This document shows, one piece after another, positions 24,026-33,578 of a stretch of 64,000 nt of DNA. The position numbers were made by a program, and so were the translations under genes. Position 1 is the stretch's first letter; every line of letters begins with the position of its first letter. This DNA is from Flavobacterium suncheonense GH29-5 = DSM 17707 (GTDB lineage Bacteria > Bacteroidota > Bacteroidia > Flavobacteriales > Flavobacteriaceae), in the NCBI RefSeq assembly GCF_000430025.1, contig NZ_AUCZ01000010.1:1-64000 (forward strand), read 5' to 3'. Below the pieces are notes generated by a model, which searched no databases, was not told where the DNA came from, and saw only the letters and a list, made by a program, of their open reading frames with translations.

Positions 24026-24949
24026 CTGCCCAAAGAAAATAATTAAGGCAACCACTACAATGGTACCCAAAACGCCTTCTTTTACCCACTTGTTCTCCTG
24101 ACTTTCCAGAAAATTGGTGCCAAATACCGCCAAAGGAAAAAAGGTAAACATCAGGAAACTGTTGTTCTTATCTGCCGACAAAACGTAGATGCCAACCCCC
24201 AGAAGGAAGGTGAAAATGATCTTTTTATACGACGACTGCATGTTTAACGGCCGGTTGGAAAGCGACAACAGCTGCGTGGCAAAAAACAAAACCGCCACCG
24301 AAGAAAAGAACGCCAAAGCGACATTCTGAAACGTATTTTCAAAGTAGGTAAAATCGAAACTTACCCGTATCTGGTGCTGTACAAAATCCATCAGGCTGTG
24401 GTCGATTAATAAAACCGTCATCAGAAATAAGGTTCCCACGGCAAACAGGGCGATAAAGGGAATAATCCAGTTCCGGTAATCGCCGGACACGTGAAAAATA
24501 ACGGAAATAAAAACCAGCACCAGAAAGAGAATCGCCCAAAAATGAAACACAGTCGCCACAAAAATCCAGAGCGACGCATCAAAAATTTTCTCTTTCGGGG
24601 TTATCATCGACTGCATGGAAACCAAACGGCGTAAGGCCAAAAGCAGGAAGAAGTTGGATAAAATCACATTGGTATTGACCAAAACCGTCGGGAAAAGAAT
24701 CAGAAAAACGGCGAAAAAAAAGGCAGCATAACTGTTGTCTTTACTCAACCCGTTTCGTTTCGTGATAAAGCGGACCAAAAAAACCGAAGCCGTCAATACC
24801 CCCAGAAAAACTATTTTCTCTGCGATTTGATGATACTGTCCTGTCCAGCTTAAATCCTTGGTGAGGTACAAAAAATAGAACACCACCAGCATCAAACCGA
24901 TTAAAACATAATTAATTGGACGAGATTTATTAAAAAGACTTGCTATCAT
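24020..24949 (-). CDS. DUF6427-like multi-helix membrane protein
   Basis: A 309-residue integral membrane protein with about nine to ten hydrophobic helices, a basic N-terminal leader (MIASLFNKSRPINYVLIGLML) and short loops. I recall this type as DUF6427 in Flavobacteria, where it sits beside upp and the small DUF6341 protein. The overall pattern of paired aromatic helices resembles glycosyltransferase-like or polymerase-like membrane proteins, but no acidic catalytic motif is visible. Function is unknown. Confidence 0.65.
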   Translation of the reverse strand: MIASLFNKSRPINYVLIGLMLVVFYFLYLTKDLSWTGQYHQIAEKIVFLGVLTASVFLVRFITKRNGLSKDNSYAAFFFAVFLILFPTVLVNTNVILSNFFLLLALRRLVSMQSMITPKEKIFDASLWIFVATVFHFWAILFLVLVFISVIFHVSGDYRNWIIPFIALFAVGTLFLMTVLLIDHSLMDFVQHQIRVSFDFTYFENTFQNVALAFFSSVAVLFFATQLLSLSNRPLNMQSSYKKIIFTFLLGVGIYVLSADKNNSFLMFTFFPLAVFGTNFLESQENKWVKEGVLGTIVVVALIIFFGQL

Positions 24950-24961
24950 GCAGATATTTTA

Positions 24962-24969
24962 TATTTTTG
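24962..24969 (+). promoter_or_regulatory. Possible -7 element upstream of the DUF6341-like gene
   Basis: TATTTTTG fits TAnnTTTG but is 94 bases from the ATG at 25063, so a long leader would be required. Confidence 0.3.
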
Positions 24970-25062
24970 TGACTGTAAAGATAACATTTGTACAAAAGAG
25001 ACCAACACGTGGTACGAAGTTTTCCATGATTTGGTTCCCTATAAAATTTAAAAACGAAACCT

Positions 25063-25293
25063 ATGAAAGCTTTTTTTGAAGGAATTCAGTATTTATTCGA
25101 AGAAATTCTTTTCGCACCCATGAACTGGATGAGAGAAATGGAATTGTCGAACTGGTGGACTGCCAACCTTGTTAACTGGATTTTCATTGTAGTATGCTGC
25201 TACTGGACTTGGTATTGGACCAAAGAATTGAAAATTTTCAAAGACAAAGGAGACGACGAGCAGGATACTACGGCTCACTCTTTCTTAAAATAA
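25063..25293 (+). CDS. DUF6341-like small membrane protein
   Basis: A 76-residue protein with one membrane helix in the middle (WTANLVNWIFIVVCCYWTWYW, about residues 32-52), an amphipathic aromatic N-terminus (FFEGIQYLFEEILFAPMNWMRE) and a charged tail. In databases this type has often been labelled uracil phosphoribosyltransferase by neighbour transfer. It has no PRPP motif, so that label is wrong. It is a small conserved Flavobacteria protein of unknown role. A terminator follows immediately. Confidence 0.65.
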   Translation: MKAFFEGIQYLFEEILFAPMNWMREMELSNWWTANLVNWIFIVVCCYWTWYWTKELKIFKDKGDDEQDTTAHSFLK

Positions 25294-25298
25294 AACAT

Positions 25299-25327
25299 AA
25301 AAAATCCCGATTTCATCGGGATTTTTT
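25299..25327. terminator. Bidirectional terminator between DUF6341 and purD
   Basis: A perfect 13-bp stem (AAAAAATCCCGAT / ATCGGGATTTTTT) with a three-base loop and T-runs on both strands. Confidence 0.9.
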
Positions 25328-25337
25328 ATTTCATTTA

Positions 25338-26609
25338 TTACAAATCGAAACCAATATCTTTTCGGTAATACATCTTTTCGAAATGCAGTTTTTCGATATT
25401 CGCATACGATTGGGCAATCGCTTCTTTAAAGTTGTCGCCATACGAAGTCACGGCAAGCACACGACCGCCGTTGGTAACTACCCGACCGTCTTTTAAAGCG
25501 GTTCCGGCATGAAACACAATCGAACCTTCCACGTTTTCCAAGCCTGAAATCACTTTCCCTTTTTCATAATCTTCCGGATAGCCGCCGGATACGACCATGA
25601 TCGTCGTGGCGCTTCGCGAATCGATTTCAAACTCTACTTGGTCTAAGGTTTGGTTTGCCATCGCTTTAAAAATCTCCACCAAATCGGATTGCAGACGCGG
25701 CATCACCACTTCCGTTTCCGGATCGCCCATGCGCACGTTGTATTCGATTACAAACGGATCGTTGCCTACTTTAATCAAACCGATAAACACAAATCCTTTG
25801 TAATCAATATTGTCCTGCTGAAAACCGTTGATGGTCGGTTTTACAATGCGGTCTTCTATCTTCTGCAGGAATTCGGCATCGGCAAACGGTACGGGAGACA
25901 CGGCACCCATTCCTCCGGTGTTCAGCCCGGTATCGCCTTCGCCTATTCGTTTATAATCTTTAGCGGTTGGTAAAATTTTATAGGATTTACCGTCGGTTAA
26001 GACAAAACAGCTCAATTCAATGCCGTCCAGAAACTCTTCAATTACTACTTTGGAAGAAGCCTCTCCGAATTTCGCATCCACCAACATGTTTTTCAGTTCC
26101 TGTTGCGCCTCGGCCAAATCGTTCAAAATCAAAACCCCTTTTCCGGCGGCTAATCCGTCTGCTTTTAAAACATAAGGAGCCTTCAAAGTGGTTAGGAATT
26201 CACAACCGGCTTCCACAGTATCTTTGGTAAAACTCTGGTAGCGTGCCGTTGGGATGTTGTGTTTTACTAAAAATTCTTTGGCAAACTCTTTGCTGCCTTC
26301 CAGTTGGGCTCCGTGTTTCGACGGACCAATTACCGGAATGTGTTTTAACTCGGTATCGTTTTTAAAGAAATCGTAAACGCCGTTAACCAGCGGATCTTCC
26401 GGGCCTACCACCACCATTTCGATGTTTTCGGTTACCACCAGATTTTTTACCGCGGCAAAATCATTGGGATTGATATTGACGTTGGTCGCTATCGAAGCCG
26501 TTCCCGCATTGCCCGGCGCCACAAAAAGTTTGGAACACTGAGAACTCTGAAGCATTTTCCAGGCCAGCGCGTGTTCTCTTCCGCCCGAGCCTAACAATAA
26601 AATAGTCAT
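25338..26609 (-). CDS. purD: Phosphoribosylamine-glycine ligase
   Basis: A 423-residue ATP-grasp enzyme of purine synthesis that joins glycine to 5-phosphoribosylamine. The N-terminus has MTILLLGSGGREHALAWK and VVGPEDPLVNG, and the ATP-grasp core has YVLKADGLAAGKGVLIL (near residue 140). GMGAVSPVPF and FNVRMGDPETE-type VRMGDPETEVVMPR bind metal and ATP. The ATG at 26609 is the family start; the frame extends 15 codons further up without an ATG. It is monocistronic with its own -7 element. Confidence 0.95.
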   Translation of the reverse strand: MTILLLGSGGREHALAWKMLQSSQCSKLFVAPGNAGTASIATNVNINPNDFAAVKNLVVTENIEMVVVGPEDPLVNGVYDFFKNDTELKHIPVIGPSKHGAQLEGSKEFAKEFLVKHNIPTARYQSFTKDTVEAGCEFLTTLKAPYVLKADGLAAGKGVLILNDLAEAQQELKNMLVDAKFGEASSKVVIEEFLDGIELSCFVLTDGKSYKILPTAKDYKRIGEGDTGLNTGGMGAVSPVPFADAEFLQKIEDRIVKPTINGFQQDNIDYKGFVFIGLIKVGNDPFVIEYNVRMGDPETEVVMPRLQSDLVEIFKAMANQTLDQVEFEIDSRSATTIMVVSGGYPEDYEKGKVISGLENVEGSIVFHAGTALKDGRVVTNGGRVLAVTSYGDNFKEAIAQSYANIEKLHFEKMYYRKDIGFDL

Positions 26610-26633
26610 GGTGTTGTGTTGTTGATTCGGGTG

Positions 26634-26641
26634 CAAAAATA
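26634..26641 (-). promoter_or_regulatory. -7 promoter element of purD
   Basis: TATTTTTG on the minus strand, 25 bases upstream of the purD ATG. No good -33 element is seen. No PurR-like palindrome was noticed. Confidence 0.5.
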
Positions 26642-26697
26642 GTCGGTTTTCCACGGAAAAAAAAGTTTCAAGGCTTAGTTTATAGTTTCGGTTTTAC

Positions 26698-26705
26698 TAT
26701 TTTTG
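26698..26705 (+). promoter_or_regulatory. -7 promoter element of the CapK-like gene
   Basis: TATTTTTG fits TAnnTTTG 18 bases before the GTG at 26723, divergent from the purD promoter. Confidence 0.5.
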
Positions 26706-26722
26706 GAAAAAATCCCCGAGAC

Positions 26723-28033
26723 GTGTTCCGATTGTTCGATTTATCGCTGCAACTAAACGGTTTTCGCATGAAGGAAGCCCAGACGCTTTTCAACTCGATT
26801 CTGGCTGTACCGGAAGCGGAATACCCGCAGTATGTTGAAAATCAGCGCCGAAAAATTGCGGAATACCATTTACAGCACAATCTTTTTTATCAGAAACTTG
26901 CCGGAACTACCGAATTCATGTCCTGGAACGATTTGCCGGTGCTCACCAAAAAAGACCTTCAAAAACCCTTGGACGAACGGCTTTCGAAAGGGTACCGAAA
27001 ACAATCGGTTTTCGTAAACAAGACTTCAGGCTCCAGCGGCGATCCGTTTGTTTTTGCCAAAGACAAAGAAGCGCATGCCTTAACCTGGGCCTCGATTATT
27101 TACCGGTTTGGCTGGTACGGCATTGATTTCAACAAATCGTATCAGGCACGGTTTTACGGGATTCCGTTGGATTTTATCGGCTACCGGAAAGAACGCCTGA
27201 AAGATTTTTTAGGACGGCGCTACCGTTTCCCGATTTTCGATTTGTCAGATCGGTTTCTGGAAAAAGTACTGCAACATTTCCGGACGAAAAAGTTCGACTA
27301 CATCAACGGGTATACGAGTTCCATTGTCCTGTTTGCCAAATTTTTACAGGCAAAAAATATCATACTGAAAGATCTCTGCCCAACGCTGAAAGTGTGCATG
27401 GTCACTTCCGAAATGCTTTTTGATGCCGATAAAAAACTGCTCGAAGCCCAATTCGGCATCCCGGTGGTGAACGAATACGGCGCTTCCGAGCTGGATTTGA
27501 TTGCCTTTCAGAATCCTCAGGACGAATGGCAGGTGAATTCCGAAACGCTTTTTGTGGAAATTTTAGACGAAAACAACCAACCCGTACCGCACGGAACCGA
27601 AGGCCGCATCGTAATTACGGCGCTGTACAACAAAGCGCATCCGTTCATCCGCTACGACATTGGCGATGTGGGCATTTTAGACGAAAAAAGCACCTTCAAA
27701 AAACCGTTGCTCAAAAAACTGATTGGCCGCACCAACGATGTCGCCGTTTTACCCAGCGGAAAAAAATCACCGGGACTGACGTTTTATTACGTGACCAAAT
27801 CGATTATTGAAGACGACGGGAATGTGAAGGAATTCATCATCCGTCAGACGAAAATGGATGCGTTTGAAATTGATTATGTCTCTTCAGAAGCATTAACACC
27901 AGAGCAAATTAAAGGGATCCAGCAGGCCATCGACACGTATTTAGAACCCGGTCTGCATTTTACATACAACCGAAAAGAAACACTCGAGCGGACTTTGCGC
28001 GGAAAACTGAAACAGTTTCAGTCGGAGCTTTAG
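26723..28033 (+). CDS. CapK / phenylacetate-CoA ligase-like AMP-forming enzyme
   Basis: A 436-residue member of the adenylating superfamily, in the CapK branch named from capsule clusters. The ATP loop is VNKTSGSSGDPFVF (near residue 98) and EYGASELD (near residue 252) is the adenine-side motif. HPFIRYDIGDVGIL (near residue 310) holds the conserved Asp, and a C-terminal domain bearing the RGKLKQF-type lysine ends the protein. It should activate a carboxylic acid to an acyl-AMP. The substrate is unknown. I choose the GTG at 26723 because LFDLSLQLNGF is the usual CapK start; an ATG at 26768 would lose it. It overlaps the end of the GT2 gene of the glycan cluster by four bases. Confidence 0.8.
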   Translation: MFRLFDLSLQLNGFRMKEAQTLFNSILAVPEAEYPQYVENQRRKIAEYHLQHNLFYQKLAGTTEFMSWNDLPVLTKKDLQKPLDERLSKGYRKQSVFVNKTSGSSGDPFVFAKDKEAHALTWASIIYRFGWYGIDFNKSYQARFYGIPLDFIGYRKERLKDFLGRRYRFPIFDLSDRFLEKVLQHFRTKKFDYINGYTSSIVLFAKFLQAKNIILKDLCPTLKVCMVTSEMLFDADKKLLEAQFGIPVVNEYGASELDLIAFQNPQDEWQVNSETLFVEILDENNQPVPHGTEGRIVITALYNKAHPFIRYDIGDVGILDEKSTFKKPLLKKLIGRTNDVAVLPSGKKSPGLTFYYVTKSIIEDDGNVKEFIIRQTKMDAFEIDYVSSEALTPEQIKGIQQAIDTYLEPGLHFTYNRKETLERTLRGKLKQFQSEL

Positions 28034-28785
28034 TTGCGGTACTTCATAAAACCGCGGTACATCCAGTGCAGCATGTAATAGACGGACTGGAAAACATTGA
28101 GTTTTTCCACTTCGCGGTAAAACTGCCATTGGTATTTAATCAGGTTCTTTTTGTTTCGGGAAAGCGAATTTTCACGCATCCTGTAAACGGCTTTGGGTTC
28201 TTTGATACCGTAAGCGAAAGGTATTTCTTTTAGGTATCGCAGCCACAAGCCCATGTCCTGACGTTTGCGGATTTCGGGCATGAACTTTTTCCCAAGTGCT
28301 TCAATGTTGACAAAAGCTGTTAGACAACTTATCGAATTGGTTTTAAGGATATCGGTATAAGTTACTTTTTCCGGCACAATAAAGTCGGAATACACAAATT
28401 CCAGATTTTCGTTCGATCGCTTGTACGAGGAAAAAACAAAACCAATCCCGGTTTCTTTAATCGTGCGGATACTGTTTTCAATGAAATCCGGAAACCAGAG
28501 ATCATCGGCATCCAGAAAAGTCATGTACGCTCCGGTGGCGTTTTCAATGCCCACGTTTCGGGCTTTGGCCGGTCCGACATTCTCCGGCAACGGAAAAAAC
28601 TTAATCCGCGGCTCGTTTTGACAAAGCGTTTTTACCACGGCAACGGTTTCATCGGAAGAACCATCATCCACAATAAGCAGTTCCCAATTGTTATGGGTTT
28701 GCTGCTGAACCGACACAACCGTCGCTTCAATGTACTTCGCCGAATTGAACGTTGGGGTGATTATGGAAACTAAAGGGTTGGCCAT
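28030..28785 (-). CDS. Family 2 glycosyltransferase
   Basis: A 251-residue cytoplasmic GT-A enzyme. It has the start VSIITPTFNSAKYIEATVVSVQQQT, then LLIVDDGSSDET and the metal-binding FLDADDLWFP (DxD near residue 98). The C-terminal part has RQDMGLWLRYL, the ED-like acceptor loop. It should add one sugar to the lipid-linked repeat unit. It is the last gene of the third transcription unit of the cluster and ends four bases inside the convergent CapK-like gene. Confidence 0.88.
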   Translation of the reverse strand: MANPLVSIITPTFNSAKYIEATVVSVQQQTHNNWELLIVDDGSSDETVAVVKTLCQNEPRIKFFPLPENVGPAKARNVGIENATGAYMTFLDADDLWFPDFIENSIRTIKETGIGFVFSSYKRSNENLEFVYSDFIVPEKVTYTDILKTNSISCLTAFVNIEALGKKFMPEIRKRQDMGLWLRYLKEIPFAYGIKEPKAVYRMRENSLSRNKKNLIKYQWQFYREVEKLNVFQSVYYMLHWMYRGFMKYRN

Positions 28786-30152
28786 TAATACGCTTTTTCT
28801 TCGCCCTTAAAAATATTGATCACCGTCTGAACGATAATCTTAAAATCTAACAGTAACGACCAGTTTTCGATGTAAAACACGTCGTACTTGATGCGGTTGA
28901 TCATATCTTCATCGGTTTCGATTTCGCCTCTGAAACCGCGAACCTGCGCCAGACCTGTAATTCCGGGTTTTACATGGTGGCGTACCATATATTTTTTGAT
29001 GCGGTTCCCGTAGGTTTTGTTCTGGGACCACAAATGCGGTCGTGGCCCTACGACAGACATTTCACCCAGCAGTACATTGAAAAACTGCGGCATTTCATCC
29101 AGACTGGTTTTCCGGATAAAACGTCCGATCCGGGTTACCCTTGGGTCGTTTCGGGAGGCTTCTTTTTCGGTCATGGAATTAATCTGCATCGAACGGAATT
29201 TGTAACAGAAAAACTCCTGTTCGTTCAATCCGGGACGACTCTGTTTAAAGAACACGGGGCCTTTAGACTCCAGTTTAATCAGAATGGCCAGAATTGGCGT
29301 TAACCAGGAAAGGAAAAATACCACGACCAGCAAAGAAAAAAAGATGTCAAAAACCCGCTTTACAAACATCACCACCGGCTCATCCAAGGGTGATTTCTGA
29401 AGGGATAACACCGGGAAAAACTCATAGTAGTCAATCTTCAGGTTCTTGGAGAAAATTTCTTTAGAATCGGGAATGAATTTTATCCCGATGTTATGCTCAT
29501 CGGCAAATTCCACTAAATTTTTTATCTTCTCGTTGGAAAGCTCCCCAAGCGAACAATAAATTTCATCCACTTTGTTTTCAATAAGAAAGGTGTAAATCGA
29601 GCTTAAATCGCCTTTTACCTCTTTGTTCTGAACCTTGTCTGAAAAAAAGCCCAAAAAACGATAGCCGAAATCTATCCGGGTTGTAAAAAGATCTTTCAGC
29701 CGGATGGCTTCTTTGCTGTACCCGATAATAATGGCGTTTCTGTAGTTGCTTCCCGTTGCAATACGGTATTTTTTAAGATAATAAAACGTGAGACTCTTAA
29801 AAATGATAATCCAGGAAAACGTCAGGGAAAGCGACAAAGCAATAGCCCTGCCACTGAAGATGGTTTCTTTGGAGAACGGAAAAAAGGCAATGACAACCAG
29901 AAGAAAAATTACCGCCTGCTTGGCTATTTTGGAAAAAATCTGAACCGGTGTGGTATAGCGGTAAATCTCATAAAACCCTGAAAAATATGCAATTATAAAC
30001 CAGCAACTGATCTGATACAGGTTAAAATACCAGAAATTCAGTTTCAGCTCTCTGAAGAAAAAAAAGGGCAGCCCGATCAGTGCGATCAAATCGATGATGA
30101 TACTGATGGGTTTTAAATATTTCGAATATCTTCCTCTTTGTGCTGCCGTCAT
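28785..30152 (-). CDS. Polyprenyl phosphoglycosyltransferase (initiating enzyme, WbaP/WcaJ type)
   Basis: A 455-residue enzyme that starts glycan assembly by moving a sugar-1-phosphate to undecaprenyl phosphate at the cytoplasmic face. The N-terminus has four membrane helices, followed by a nucleotide-binding-like domain ([16 protein letters not shown], near residue 140). The C-terminal catalytic domain starts with the re-entrant helix [17 protein letters not shown], then [17 protein letters not shown], the Lys-Phe-Arg-Ser-Met segment, and [25 protein letters not shown] near residue 365. These are the hallmarks of the family. The N-terminus overlaps the UXS stop in TAATG. Confidence 0.92.
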   Translation of the reverse strand: MTAAQRGRYSKYLKPISIIIDLIALIGLPFFFFRELKLNFWYFNLYQISCWFIIAYFSGFYEIYRYTTPVQIFSKIAKQAVIFLLVVIAFFPFSKETIFSGRAIALSLSLTFSWIIIFKSLTFYYLKKYRIATGSNYRNAIIIGYSKEAIRLKDLFTTRIDFGYRFLGFFSDKVQNKEVKGDLSSIYTFLIENKVDEIYCSLGELSNEKIKNLVEFADEHNIGIKFIPDSKEIFSKNLKIDYYEFFPVLSLQKSPLDEPVVMFVKRVFDIFFSLLVVVFFLSWLTPILAILIKLESKGPVFFKQSRPGLNEQEFFCYKFRSMQINSMTEKEASRNDPRVTRIGRFIRKTSLDEMPQFFNVLLGEMSVVGPRPHLWSQNKTYGNRIKKYMVRHHVKPGITGLAQVRGFRGEIETDEDMINRIKYDVFYIENWSLLLDFKIIVQTVINIFKGEEKAY

Positions 30153-31135
30153 TATTTGATGTACTCCGAGAAATCTTTGTGCTCTTCTTTGGCCAATTCT
30201 TCCGGGGATAGCGATTTAAAATACTCATACGTAAGCTTCATGCCTTCGGCGCGGCTTACTTTGGCCTCCCAGCCTAAAATCTCTTTCGCTTTGGTCGTGT
30301 CCGGCTGACGCTGCATCGGATCGTTAACCGGTAAAGGATGGTAGACCACTTTTTGCTGTGTTCCGGTTAATTTGATGATTTCTTCGGCAAAATCCTTAAT
30401 CGTAATTTCGTCCGGATTCCCGATGTTTACCGGCAGATGATAATCGGAATGCAACAAACGGTAAATGCCTTCTACCTGATCGTCTACGTAACAGAACGAA
30501 CGGGTTTGGGAACCGTCACCGAAAATCGTTAAATCTTCTCCGCGCAAAGCCTGACCGATAAAAGCGGGAATCACACGGCCGTCATTCAGGCGCATTCTCG
30601 GACCGTAGGTGTTGAAGATCCTGACAATTCTTGTTTCCACACCGTGAAACGTATGATACGCCATGGTAATGGATTCCTGAAAACGTTTGGCCTCGTCATA
30701 AACCCCTCGTGGGCCGATGGTATTCACATTTCCGTAGTATTCTTCGGTTTGCGGATGTACCAACGGGTCGCCGTACACTTCGGAAGTAGAAGCAATTAAG
30801 ATTCTGGCTTTCTTCACACGGGCTAAGCCCAATAAATTATGGGTGCCCAACGAGCCCACTTTCAGCGTCTGAATCGGAATTTTTAAATAATCGATCGGAC
30901 TGGCCGGGGACGCAAAATGGAGTATATAATCTAATTTTCCGGGTACGTGTACAAACTTGGTGACATCGTGGTGGTAAAATTCGAAATGCTCTAATTTAAA
31001 AAGGTGCGCGATGTTTTTCAAATCGCCGGTAATCAAGTTGTCCATTCCGATGACGTGATACCCTTCTTTTATAAAACGGTCACACAAATGGGAGCCCAAA
31101 AAACCCGCGGCTCCGGTTATCAATATTCTTTTCAT
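30152..31135 (-). CDS. UDP-glucuronate decarboxylase (UDP-xylose synthase)
   Basis: A 327-residue extended SDR enzyme. The NAD motif is [12 protein letters not shown], and [15 protein letters not shown] (near residue 73) is diagnostic for [12 protein letters not shown] and the Tyr-Lys pair in [11 protein letters not shown] follow. [10 protein letters not shown] and the RSFCYVDD segment match UXS rather than a rhamnose dehydratase. It converts UDP-glucuronate to UDP-xylose and carbon dioxide in the cytoplasm. The UDP-glucose dehydrogenase that would feed it is not in this window. It overlaps both neighbours by one and four bases. Confidence 0.9.
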   Translation of the reverse strand: MKRILITGAAGFLGSHLCDRFIKEGYHVIGMDNLITGDLKNIAHLFKLEHFEFYHHDVTKFVHVPGKLDYILHFASPASPIDYLKIPIQTLKVGSLGTHNLLGLARVKKARILIASTSEVYGDPLVHPQTEEYYGNVNTIGPRGVYDEAKRFQESITMAYHTFHGVETRIVRIFNTYGPRMRLNDGRVIPAFIGQALRGEDLTIFGDGSQTRSFCYVDDQVEGIYRLLHSDYHLPVNIGNPDEITIKDFAEEIIKLTGTQQKVVYHPLPVNDPMQRQPDTTKAKEILGWEAKVSRAEGMKLTYEYFKSLSPEELAKEEHKDFSEYIK

Positions 31136-32448
31136 TGTATCAGTCTTTTATCAAATCGCTGTTTTGAAATCGCAAACAAACCGTAAAACACTATGAAAAA
31201 AATAATGCCACGCTGTCTGCTCAAAAAGGATTCTGTCAAAAATAAGCTTATCATTAAAACTGAAAAAGAAATATACACAAAATCTTTACTTTGGAATGCA
31301 TTTTTTAAACAAATTCCCAACATTAACAGCAAGAGTACAAATCCGGGCAGCCCGATTTCGGCAAAAAACTGCACGTATTGGTTGTGAAAGTTAAATTCGT
31401 CGTACCCGGCATACAGATTGTGCTCGATTCTTTTTTCCTGAATTTTGGGTTTCGTGGCATTCAGCCCGTATCCCAGCATCCAATTCGGGTTTTCACGGAG
31501 CATTTCGAGAAAAATCCTGAACTGATACACGCGCAAAGCCGCTCCCGGAAAAAAATCGTTCTGGTTAAAGGTTTCGTTGTTCCAGGCTTCGTAAACCGAC
31601 ACGTTATAAACCGTTCCTTTATCACTGCTGATTTCCCGGTTTATGGTGTTTTGTGTGAGGTTAGACGACACTTCAATTTCGAAACGCTGTCGTATTTTCT
31701 GAAAAAAAACCGCGGCAAACACCAAACCCAACCCTGCGACTGCCAACGCCACCCGCTTTCTGTTTTTAAAATCCAGAAAAAAGAAAAGATAAAGCGCGTT
31801 AAGGAATAAAAAAACCAACAGCACGTTTTTTGACGAAAGCAGTACAATCAGAACGGCCAAAACGGCTAACGAAAATTTATCCCAAAAGGTCTTGTTCTTT
31901 TTAATGAGGAATGCCGTAAACGCCAATGTCATGTAAACCGAAACGTGAATCGCATTTACATCCTGAGTAACCAGTTCGTGATAGAAAAAAACCGAGGAAT
32001 CTTTTTCCGTTAAAAACCGCACAACGGCCTTAAGCAGATAAAAAACCGCATAAACTACATACACAACCCCAAAATAGTGAATGATCTTTTGGTATTGAAT
32101 TACCGTAAAGGGCTTATTAATCATAAAACAGACCGGAATCAGCAGAAACGGAAATACTTTGAAAAGTGTTGCAACGGTTTCGGCAAAATCAATGGTCCAA
32201 AGCAAGGAGGCGGCCATTACAATATAAATGAGAACCGGGTAAATCAAATCCCGGCAGAACACTACGTTCTTTTTCCGAAACAAAAGCAGCGATAATCCGA
32301 TAAAAACACCCACACTGATACTGTTGTAGGCATACCGCAACGGAATGGTGGTTAATACCAGCAGTAACGGCAAAAACAGATAATTAGCCTTGGTTTCCTG
32401 CCAGATGTCTTGCGTAGCATTCTTCAAAGAGTTGTAAATAATCGCCAT
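31132..32448 (-). CDS. O-antigen ligase / polymerase-like membrane protein
   Basis: A 438-residue integral membrane protein with about ten to twelve helices and a large periplasmic loop. The loop carries GYGLNATKP and then [17 protein letters not shown], the conserved H-N-x-x-x-x-x-x-x-x-G-x-x-G pattern of the Wzy_C/WaaL superfamily. It joins or polymerises lipid-linked glycans on the outer face. The open frame continues 10 codons upstream from a TTG, but the ATG at 32448 starts the protein well. It overlaps the preceding glycosyltransferase gene by 65 bases. Confidence 0.82.
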   Translation of the reverse strand: MAIIYNSLKNATQDIWQETKANYLFLPLLLVLTTIPLRYAYNSISVGVFIGLSLLLFRKKNVVFCRDLIYPVLIYIVMAASLLWTIDFAETVATLFKVFPFLLIPVCFMINKPFTVIQYQKIIHYFGVVYVVYAVFYLLKAVVRFLTEKDSSVFFYHELVTQDVNAIHVSVYMTLAFTAFLIKKNKTFWDKFSLAVLAVLIVLLSSKNVLLVFLFLNALYLFFFLDFKNRKRVALAVAGLGLVFAAVFFQKIRQRFEIEVSSNLTQNTINREISSDKGTVYNVSVYEAWNNETFNQNDFFPGAALRVYQFRIFLEMLRENPNWMLGYGLNATKPKIQEKRIEHNLYAGYDEFNFHNQYVQFFAEIGLPGFVLLLLMLGICLKNAFQSKDFVYISFSVLMISLFLTESFLSRQRGIIFFIVFYGLFAISKQRFDKRLIQ

Positions 32449-33496
32449 TAATTTTTTCCCAGTTAAAATCTTTTTCAATTGCTTCGTAGTTGTTTTTAAT
32501 CTTCTGCAGGTTATCGCTTTTAACCGCCGTATGCAGCAGTTCTTTCACGTCATTGGGTGAGGAAAAATAGAATGCGTTGTCCTTTAAAACCCCTTTGTTG
32601 AAATCGTTGTGATGCGCCGCGATCAGGGCTTGTGAGGCCATAGCTTCCAACAGCGACGGATTGGTTCCTCCCACGGAATGCCCGTGAAAATAAATATTGG
32701 AATAATACCGGAGACTGTTTAAGTGCTCCAGGTTGTAAATTCCACCCATAAAACGGATGTGCGGAAAATAGCGGAACTTGTTCTTAAGGTATTCCCCGTA
32801 TTTGGTTTCATGCTTGCCAACCACCAAGACAGGTGTTTTTTTCTCACAAAGCGAAACGCCTTCCAAAACCATATCGAGGTTGTTTTCGGGTTCAAAACGC
32901 GCCATAATCATGTTGTACCCGCCTTTCTCGACTTTGTATTCCTGAAGGATGCTTTCATCGGGACTGTTGAACGGATAAGCGCCGTAGGCAATATAAGTGG
33001 ACTCTTTTTTGTAGGTTTTCTTCAAGAAGGACTGAATCCCCAACGAATCGGCCACCAGATAATCGCTCGATACTGCCGCCAGCCATTCGGCCACTTTTAA
33101 AAATTGCTGCACCGGCCAGGAATACTTGGAACGCTTCCATTCCAAACCGTCCATATTGGTAATGATGATCGGTTTTTTAGGCAACAGGAAAAACCAAATG
33201 GAATTGCTGGTATAGCCCAATTGCAGAATGATGTCGAAATTCCTTTTCCGGGAATCCATGATACAGTTGTAATCGTAGATAAATTGCCCGAAAGTGCCGT
33301 ATTTGTACTCGGGATCGTGCTGGTGGATGATGTGCACCCCGTGAAACATTTTTTCCTGATACGGATGGTTGTGGGAATTATAACAATAGACTTCGTGGCC
33401 TTTCTCGGCCAGATAAACCGAGAAAAACTCGGCAAATTGTTCGAAGCCTCCGTAATAATTGGGAACTCCTCTTGTTCCTATAATGGCAATTTTCAT
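32384..33496 (-). CDS. DUF1972-type glycosyltransferase (GT4)
   Basis: A 370-residue GT-B enzyme. The start MKIAIIGTRGVPNYYGGFEQ is diagnostic for the DUF1972/rhamnosyltransferase branch, with LAEKGHEVYCYNSH after it. The C-terminal nucleotide domain has GKHETKYGEYLKNKF and the acid segment GGTNPSLLEAMASQALIAAHHNDFNKGVL near residue 280. It should add a deoxyhexose, possibly rhamnose, to the growing glycan. The ATG at 33496 was chosen over an upstream frame without support. It has its own promoter at 33515-33546 and is the first gene of the third transcription unit. Confidence 0.88.
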   Translation of the reverse strand: MKIAIIGTRGVPNYYGGFEQFAEFFSVYLAEKGHEVYCYNSHNHPYQEKMFHGVHIIHQHDPEYKYGTFGQFIYDYNCIMDSRKRNFDIILQLGYTSNSIWFFLLPKKPIIITNMDGLEWKRSKYSWPVQQFLKVAEWLAAVSSDYLVADSLGIQSFLKKTYKKESTYIAYGAYPFNSPDESILQEYKVEKGGYNMIMARFEPENNLDMVLEGVSLCEKKTPVLVVGKHETKYGEYLKNKFRYFPHIRFMGGIYNLEHLNSLRYYSNIYFHGHSVGGTNPSLLEAMASQALIAAHHNDFNKGVLKDNAFYFSSPNDVKELLHTAVKSDNLQKIKNNYEAIEKDFNWEKINGDYLQLFEECYARHLAGNQG

Positions 33497-33514
33497 GAAA
33501 AACAGATTACATTT

Positions 33515-33546
33515 CAAAAGTAACTATTTTAACATGATCTTTGCAA
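33515..33546 (-). promoter_or_regulatory. Internal promoter of the glycan cluster, third unit
   Basis: TTG (33544-33546), then 21 bases, then TACTTTTG (33515-33522) on the minus strand. It shares GTTACTTTTGA with the promoter at 38449-38481. Confidence 0.65.
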
Positions 33547-33578
33547 GAAATGTTACAGATTGCTTGTTTTGACTCGGA

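Noticed and set aside
25063-25293. Uracil phosphoribosyltransferase function for the 76-residue protein
   Set aside because: It is a single-helix membrane protein without a PRPP motif.
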